64,000 bases of DNA from Lytechinus pictus (lineage: Eukaryota; Echinodermata; Echinoidea; Temnopleuroida; Toxopneustidae): NCBI RefSeq assembly GCF_037042905.1, contig NC_087245.1, forward strand, positions 29,142,001 through 29,206,000, written 5' to 3'. This document shows, piece by piece, positions 1 through 9,100 of the stretch. The position numbers and the translations under genes were made by a program. Numbering within the stretch: the first letter of the stretch is position 1; each line of letters begins with the position of its first letter. The notes beneath the pieces were generated by a model. It ran no database searches, was not told where the DNA came from, and worked only from the letters and a program-made list of their open reading frames with translations.

Positions 1-157
1 GATTGCTACTGGCCGAGTACGCTCTCCTTACGATGGCTACTGAATTAGTTTCATACAGAGCATTGACGAGAGCTGAGAAAGACATCGAAGCTGCCTGGTC
101 ATCTGGTTGTGCATAGAAGATGTACACGCTGTTCCCCATTTGTTGATGCTTTTTTAT
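1..157 (-). CDS. XRCC5: XRCC5 exon 8 (truncated by window edge)
   Basis: After the acceptor tttcaccag the exon opens at 157 and runs off the left edge. It encodes QQMGNSVYIFYAQPDDQAAS, then NALYETNSVAIVRRAYSASS, equivalent to FFMGNQVLKVFAARDDEAA and ALDDLDMVAIVRYAYDKRA of human Ku80. The segment 158-662 between exons 8 and 7 is AT-rich intron with nothing recognised. Confidence 0.92.
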   Translation of the reverse strand, partial: MKKHQQMGNSVYIFYAQPDDQAASMSFSALVNALYETNSVAIVRRAYSASSN

Positions 158-3100
158 CTGGTGAAATGAAAATGAATATTGAAAGCTTATCAAAAATGAT
201 TTAATTGATTTCATAAAATACATTTATAGGTCTTCATTAATTCACTTTATTTTAGTTCTTGTTTTTCATGTCTTACTGTAATCTTATATCCATTTATTAG
301 GCACAGCAGACAAGGACGAGGATATATATCCGGCTGTTGCATGTGCGGATGTGTTGTTTGTCCAGACAAGATGGCAATTTCAGTAACATTGCGATCAATA
401 TTTAATTAATCGATCTTGAAAATAATATCATACAATACTACAAAGCACAAATATTCACAAGTATTTTTGCTATTTCATGCACAAATTTTGAGAAAATCCA
501 GAGCAAACAGTGAAGTTTTTATTTGCGGAAGTGGCCGGACATTGAACCCCCCCTCCATCCTACTGTATAAAGATTGGACTCCACGAATTTCAGTTCATAC
601 AGTTGATGTTGTATCAGCTATAAAAAAAAAGGTTATTGTACCTCTAATAACTAGTAGCTTACCCTACTGTCTTTGGTGAACCCAAGAACTTGCATGACTT
701 TCCCGGGTTTCTTGTAATCCATGTTTTTCTTATCCTCTTCGGAGATGGGGATGATGTCGTTGCCATAGCGATAACCTTCAACTTGGTCGTCCTTTTCTAC
801 TTCTGTCTCTTCATCATCATTAAGATGCTGGGAGCGGATGGTCTGAGGGGTGAACTCCCTTGCCCCTTTGTGGAATGTGGACTTCCAGCTTTTGGGGGTC
901 GCCTCCTTTACCTAGAGTAGGAAGAATATGTTTGTCAGTTTGGACTCGATCAAGCATTAGATTATTGGACACAAAGGCACAGGGTATCATGCTTTACTGT
1001 ATTTCCATTAGTTTGAGGCTTGATATGAACTCATTTATTTCAAGTTGAATTTGAGCTGGCTTGATTTGAAGCACACTTTGATCCCACACCCCTTTCTCTT
1101 TATATCATTAACCTAGAAATAGTTAAGAAACCTAATACTATCATACATAACAACATCCTATCTCCAAATTATCATTCATTTGAGGGAAATAATATAGGGT
1201 ATTTGTAAAGTGCATATATCCACCTTAGTAAGTGCTACTAGGCTAAAACAGCACTCACAGCTCTTGAGTAATTACTTCCCGTCGGTACCTTTTTATCTCA
1301 ACTGGGTGGAGTGGAGCACATTACGGACCAATTTCTTGCTGAAACTACACCATAGCTGGAATTCAAACCAACAACCCTATGTTTCAATGTAGGGAGACGA
1401 GTTCACTGGGCCACAACGTTCCACCTTCATATAGTACAACAAAGAGGAATATGCTATAGTTTACTCTCCTAAAACAATATCAAATATTGAACAGGTACCT
1501 TGAGATAACCAGAGACTGGAATTTTGAGTTCTGGTCCGACTTCTAGATTGACCTTCCATGGGGTAGGTCTGACAGCTCTCTTCTCAAACATTGTCACAGC
1601 TGGTATCACCTCACTGTAAAAACAAAAGCAAACATTATACCAAGTGTCTTATCCTGGACTCTTTAACATTGACATATTTGCTTTTTTTAGGATCTACATT
1701 TTTTCCCCATGTTTTCTGTGATACAGAAAACAGGAAAAATCATGGAATTCTGGAAGAAATATGAATTTTTAAATAGACAAAACCAAACTGAGTTACAACT
1801 TACAAGAATTACAACAAATATCATGAAATCCAAGCAAATTCCAATAAAAGCAGAAATGTCCGTAAATGAAACATCTAACCTGTTAGCATTTTTCTTTAAT
1901 CATGTGTTTGCCAAGCTCTATCTGTTTTTCTAAGATTTTCCCTTTTGTAAATGTCACTGGTGAACACAGGATGTGATTTTCAGAACAACATAGAACATGG
2001 CTTTGGCATTGGAAGACTCACTCAAATGAATAGATGGCACCGTTCACTTCTTCTACGATGCTTAGAACCAGCCTCTCTCCAGCCCTCTGTTGTGGGGTTT
2101 TCTGCTTCCTTGACCCTAGACCTCGGCTGGTAGATGGTTGATCCCGGGCATCACCCCCATCGCCGCCACCACCGTCCAAGCTATCAAACTGAAGTCCACT
2201 GCAATATTGACAATAGATGATTTTGAACTTGTAAGTAACCAGATGTCATCAATTAATGTTATGTAAAAATGTACCTGCCTTTTGTACACAAAGAGGATAT
2301 TAGACAAAATGGGTAAAGCATAACTGGAAAGTAGACAAAGTGGTATATGGGCTAAAAGCCAATTAGACTAAATAGTAGATGAAGTGGTTGTACATGAAGC
2401 AGAATTAGACCATATGGGATGAGACCAAACAGAAGTTGACAAATTTGTTGTAGACCAGTTGGCAATTTAGCGAATAGAAAAGGAATGACATGAATACAGA
2501 AAGAACAATAAACTAGTTTACTTTTGAAGGAAACAGAAATGTCATTCAATTTCAATTCAAAGGTTTTAATCCGTATAAATTTCTCAACAAAAACAGTTTA
2601 CTTACATCATGTTAACTTCTGATTTCATGGCTTTGAGGCTATCAGTGACGTTCTGCAGCTTATCATCAGCAAACTCTCCTCCAAGGTCTGAGAAGAGGAT
2701 GATGCGATTCTTTGTGAACTTTGATGACTTGTCTGAAATAGCATCATGGATTATATCCATGGCCACAATTAGAGCATCAACAACTGATATTCCAAAAGGC
2801 ATCAAAGTCAAGGATCATAATGGGATTCAGTTTATGATGAACTTGTAGTGAATCAGTAATGTGATAGTCTATAGTCTATACAGCTCACAATTATATGAAG
2901 GACACATGATGATATAAACAATGATATCGTATTATTGATAGAGCTCTAAGTACCAGGTATTAACCCCATCCCAACACCAAACTATTTTGTATGCTGGGTG
3001 TCGATTTTGCATCAACACCAGTTTGTTGTTCCAACTTTGGTGCTGTGTGAGACTTGCAATGATATTGCCCCAACATCAACAGGGCCAATGCAAACAGAAT

Positions 3101-6100
3101 CTTAATTTCAATTTGGGTGCTATGTATGAAAGGTGTTGATTTTGCCCCAATACCAACAGCAGCTTCATTTCAATTTTTTGTGAGACTGGTGTTGATTTGC
3201 CACATTATGGCAACCAACTTTGTTTTGAATCGGGAGCTGTATCTGGCTGGTGTTGAATTAGCTGCAATACCAACATTTTGGTGCTGTATGTGACCGTCAT
3301 TGATTTTGCCCCAACACCAACATCAACTTAATCTTGATTTGGTTGCTTGATGTGGGTGGTGTTGTTGACTTTGCACTCATACTTATACTATTTTCATTTT
3401 ACTCTTGGTCTGTTGTATAGTGTAAAGTTTCATTGTTTTGTTTAGTTGGTGCTGATTTTTTCCATAACACCAACACCAGCCTTTGACATTGAACTTGACA
3501 ACACTGTGCTTTGACAAGGATACAGTCTCCTGATTCCTGGCTTGGCTGAATATTAGACCTTATGTGTTGAATGAGATCAAGATCAGCTAGTCTGAATGGC
3601 CTTTCCACTGTGATGTTATCATAGTCCAGCTTGTTGGCTGACCCTGGAGTGCCGAAGAGGATAAGGGCAACCTCATCTTTAGACTCAGAAAACACCTGTG
3701 TAAAAAAATACATTGAAATGTCCTTCATTTATATCTCATAATCATGTTGTTAGTGCAGGGACTAGTTTTCCTGGTATTGCATTGCAATTTACTCCACACT
3801 TTTTGAAGACTACTACACAAATTCTTTTGTATATCAGATTTTTACATAGGACTATAGTCATGGTACAGAACCTAGGAGAGAGCTTTCTCCTCTTGAAACC
3901 AAAAACGCTAATCCAATTTGGGAAGCAAAATCAATCCCTGCAGTGTTCTGTTCTAACCACAAGCTGAAATGTAGAAGCTACTGGATAAGTGTGTTCTAAT
4001 CTCTTCCCCCCTCCCCCATATTGTATTCAATTAAATGTTACACTGTACAAAAAATTAAGTTTACCCAATAAGTTCTGGGGTTATAAAGCAAAAAAAAAAA
4101 AAAAAATCATGACCTTAATAGACAATGTTAATAGAGTTCATCATGCCTTGAACAAATATAAAATTTGAGTGATAAATGGAAACGCCTATAAAATCACACA
4201 ATCACCAAAAATAATATGATATTTTATAGCATTTATGAGGCGCCAATTATCTGGTTGCCTATTCAATGGTGACCTGTATATTACCCAGCTGTAGCTACGG
4301 CTGCCAAATGCACTCTGTGCATGCAAGGAATTAATCCTTCTGGGTAACCATTCACCTCACCTGGGTTGAGTGCAGCGCAACGTGGGTAAATTTCTTAAAG
4401 GAAAACATGCCATGGCTGGGACTCGAACCTAGTATTACCTTTCTTGAAAACCCAGGTTTCTGTATTCTACAATGCCATTTCCGTGTTCTTCAGTGGTCTA
4501 AAGAGTTTTAAACATATTCTGTGTTTCCTGCAAGGTTTGACAAGCTGATTTTTTACTTAGATGCACAGCATTCTTATGTTGGATTTTACTTTGATTTTCT
4601 CTCAATGTTTCGTATCAAATATTTGGAATGCAAAAATGTGTCTTCCATGAATTTTCTCCTTTCTTCCTGAATTCTGTGGACTTTATTTTCTGTTTAATGT
4701 ATCATGGAAAACTGGGGACTCTTATCTGACTTTTTTTTACCTTCCTCTGGAGTATCATGGTGATGACATCCCGTGCTGTCTCAAGGGTAGTACAGCTGCC
4801 AGGAGGAGCTTGGTTCATAGAATGACCAACATCTAGAACAATCACTATCGCTTCCTGAAACACACAAGAACATTGGTTAAAGTAAGCTATGTACTGAAGT
4901 CTACCATTACGATTTCTGAACTCTAGCAAGAATTTCTCCCAAAAGCTGGAAAGTCTGGAAATGGAATTCTCAATCACTATTTTTTTTTCTGAAATGTCTT
5001 TTCACTAAATAAAATTTGAAAGATAACATCAAGATTGGAACCGAATTACAGCCGTTCCCAATCGCGATTTAGGAAAGCGGTGGGCATATTGTTTATTGAC
5101 CTCAAAATGTAACCCAACCAGAAATTGTTGTGGCAAGTCTCTCACTCTCAGACTGAGAGTGAGAGACTTGCCACAACAATTTCTGGTGGGGAACTTTGCT
5201 TGAAGAGTCGGCCGGTGCGAAACTGCATGCCATTATTAGCGCCGCCAAAATACCTGTAGATATTCAGCAAAGTGGTGGGCACATTGCCCTAACTAGATCT
5301 AAGTCCTAGATGCCTATGCTATGGCTAAGTATGAGTTAGATCGATAAATAGGTCTATTTCTGTCAGGGATATGTTCCGCCGAGTCTTCGTCTGGCCCTGC
5401 AGCAACCCCTCTGTCAATAGACCGAACACGGCTATTGGGCTCATAATGGTGAAGCAAACAACCGCCGCTTATAAACTACAGCGTCTATGGAGAAAGGGTG
5501 CGCTTTTGCACCCTCTTCGATTACTCCTAAATTTTGCTTTTTGACATGGGAAAAAGAAAGAAATAATAAAGATAAATGTACATCAAATACAATCAGCTTC
5601 CGAAAAATATGCCGGAAAATTGCTAATTTTGATGACAAACGGATCAGGATCAGCCAGGTTCTTCTTCAATCGCCGTCAGCGCAGCTACAGCTGAGCATAC
5701 GAATGTGCCAGGCAGCCAATCCGCTGTCATGTCCATACACTCAGCTGTAGCTGACGGCGATTGAAGAAGAACCTGGCTGATCCCGATCTATTCAGGCGAA
5801 GTGGCAAGGTGCAATTATCGGCTGATCTTGTTTTCAATTGACCTTGAAAAACGCTCAAAGTTACCAAGAGGGTGTCCTGAAAGTGAACTGTTGCAGCAAA
5901 ACTGCCATAACTTTTGTAAATGACCATGAATCTGAGTGATGTTTATATTTTTGGAAAGGAGAATGATTACTTCGACTGTTTATTAAGTTAGTTTTGTTGT
6001 TTGCAGAGTAAAAATACTAAAAAGATGTCAAAAACTCTCCATGAAAAAATGAAAATAAGTAGTCGAAAAAAAAAAAAGCTTAAATTTCACATTTTCAGGT

Positions 6101-9100
6101 CATTGGCATGATCTAAAAATAATGAAATAATAAACATTAAGTAAACAAATTAAATAATCATTTAACATTTAGATCTCTAACAATAAAGAAAAATAAATAG
6201 CAATTGAACAAATCATGTCAAACATATAACGGTAAACGAACATACAAGCAGGACTAACTGTGAAACCATGCGCTGAATCCTGAATAAAAAAAGATTGACT
6301 ATGGAAAACTGAAAATGGCTCCATGATAAAATACAAAATGGCTCTCATTTTTTTCTAAATGCCCCCACCCCCAAAGTAATTTTTTACCCTTACAATACAG
6401 TATATAATGTAAAGTATTTTTTGAATGTGTTGAAAAGGTTCATTGCCAATTTTACAATGTACCACATTAACTTGAATTTGAATTTTTTAACTTCATTCAC
6501 TTGACATGAACATTTTGTTTTACAATTAACACTTCCGTTATATCAAATACATACATATAGGCCTACATTTTCCATAGATTTCCAATTAATTGAAAGAAAA
6601 AAAGTACATGCATAGACCTATATGAATTATGTTCAATACTCATTTATTATAAATATTGAGCATGCATCAAACACCTAAATCGAGCCCCACATGGCCTGAC
6701 AATAATTTGATAAAAAAATAGCAACAAAAAAAACACTGCGCTTGAAAAACCTGGACGATCAACCTAGATCTCCCGGGGGGGGGGGGGGGGGGGGGGGGGC
6801 ACTTACATTGACAAGTGGATACCATGCGCAACCAAAAAAAGGATGTCTTTTTCAAGATAGGGCACGTTACGTACGTAATGTGATAAGGGTGTCAAAAACA
6901 CAAAAATATTGAAAAAAGGGTATCTATTTTGCTCGGAAAAATATATGTGTTTAGGGTCAAATATGAGGGGATGATAAAACAAAATCAAAATGTTTTATAA
7001 AGGATGTCCTTTTTGCCCCAACACTACGTGTTTAGAGTCCGATTTGCGCGAGGTGTGGAAGGTGGGGCCGTACTAAACCAAAATGTGTAAAGGTAAAACC
7101 AACGACCGACGGACCTGTGAAATAACAATAAAATATCGCTGTACTTGTTTAGGGGTTCATTTCGGGGAATACTTACCAAGAGTATCGTTTTGTTTCCAAT
7201 ACTTGTTAAGGGGTGCATTTTCAGAATACAGAAAATACAGTGCTGTTCTTGTTTGGGGGCTCAATTCTGTTAATACTTGCCAATAGTATTTGTTTCCAAT
7301 ACTTGTTAAGGGTAGGGTTTCCCACGCCAATACTTGTTAAGGGGTGCATTTTCAGAATATGGAAAATACGTGTTTAGGTAGACCAAAAGCTTCGGTCTCT
7401 GTTATGTTGGTTGTTCCGCTGAACTCCGTTGGCTCCACTCACCAAATACAGAGACCGAAGTTCTAGCGCGATCTGTACAGGGGACTCAATGGCCATACGT
7501 TTATGTATTCAGTTCGGATAAAACAGGGAAGTGATGTTGCGCGACAGCCGAAGTAAGTCACTGTTTTTTCCCCTTTTAAGTTTATTTTTCCCTGTTTTGG
7601 TGCATTTCAGACCATAACTGAATAATAATCTTTATTTTGGTACAGTTCTTTTTATATATTTTTATGAAATAAAGACCAAAATCGATGAGCCCCGACGGGG
7701 GGGGATTTTGCATTGTAAGTCCCCTAATGGTGGCTGCACGATAGCGAGCCGTCTGTGTACGAGGAGAAAAAAAAAAAAAGTTTAAAAACTCCTCGAAACA
7801 GACGGCTGCCAGCTGTCTTGTGTTTAGGGTAATGTTGTAACCCGCACCCGTTGCGGTATGGGTTAACCTGCCGGTATGCCCCCGATCGCGGGTTGCGGGC
7901 CGGGCCGAGTTCATTCTCAAACCCACAGACCGTCATACGAAAAAAGGGAGAAGTAACGACGCATAATAAAAACATTAACAATAACAAGTGGAATGCCTCT
8001 GGCCGTCTCACCTGCATCACGCGATTCAATATAGCAGCAGTACTGATTTTGAAAACTACTATAACTCGCACAAGATGTTCAGTGATACTTGGTTACTCGT
8101 ATTTCCACGTTTTATGAACTAGACCAATACACTTATGGAGATATGATGGCAATTCAACAAATACCCCCGACGTGGCCAAAGTTCTTTGACCTTACATGAC
8201 CTTTGACCTTGATCATGTGACCTGAAACTTGCACAGGATGTTCAGTAATACTTGATTACTATTATGTCCAAGTTTCATGAATCAGATCCATAAACTTTCA
8301 AAGTTATGATGGTAATTCAACAGATACCCCCAATTCGGCCAAAGTTCATTGACCCTAAATGACCTTTGACCTTGGTCATGGGACGTGAAACTCATGCAGG
8401 ATGTTCAGTGATACTTGATCAACCTTATGTATAAGTTTCATGAACTAGGTCCATATATTTTCTAAGTTATGATGACATTTCAAAAACTTAACCTTAGGTT
8501 AAGATTTTGATGTTGTTTCCCCCAACATGGTCTAAGTTCATTGACCCTAAATGACCTTTGACCTTGGTCATGTGACATGAAACTCAGGCAGGATGTTCAG
8601 TAATACTTGATTAACCTTATGGCCAAGTTTCATGAACTAGGTCCATATACTTTCTAAGTTATGCTGTCATTTCAAAAACTTAACCTCAGGTTAAGATTTG
8701 GTGTTGACGCCGCCGCCGCCGTCGGAAAAGCGGCGCCTATAGTCTCACTCTGCTATGCAGGTGAGACAAAAATTGAGTTAGGATCATGTGCTTCTTACGT
8801 GGCGGATTCTTTTAAAGACGTAGATATTTCCTTTTAAAAAATGCCGGCATATTTTTGTCTTGTGAACAGTGAACAGGACTGAGATAGTTCGACATAATAC
8901 ATCGAGTTGCTCTATCAAAGAAGCGCCAGTGCAGCGCATATTGGGAGGGAGAGAGAGAGAGAGATAGAGAGAGAGGGGAGGGGATGTGTTCGGAGAATGT
9001 AAACAGAAGCCAGAATACATTGCGTAATCATGTCTGGCAAGGAGCGAGTGATGGGCCACGTGGTAGATAAAGGAATGCTTTATGACTTGGAGTGGGGCGA

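Noticed and set aside
690..920. Plus-strand ORFs at 690-1048
   Set aside because: Antisense shadow of XRCC5 exon 7.
2609..2848. Plus-strand ORF over 2609-2848
   Set aside because: It is the antisense shadow of XRCC5 exon 4, which has better splice borders and clear Ku80 similarity.
7582..8071. Overlapping minus-strand ORFs of 114-115 codons
   Set aside because: Two frames are open at once over repeat-derived DNA, and the longer one runs into the TIR element at 8005; no coding signal.
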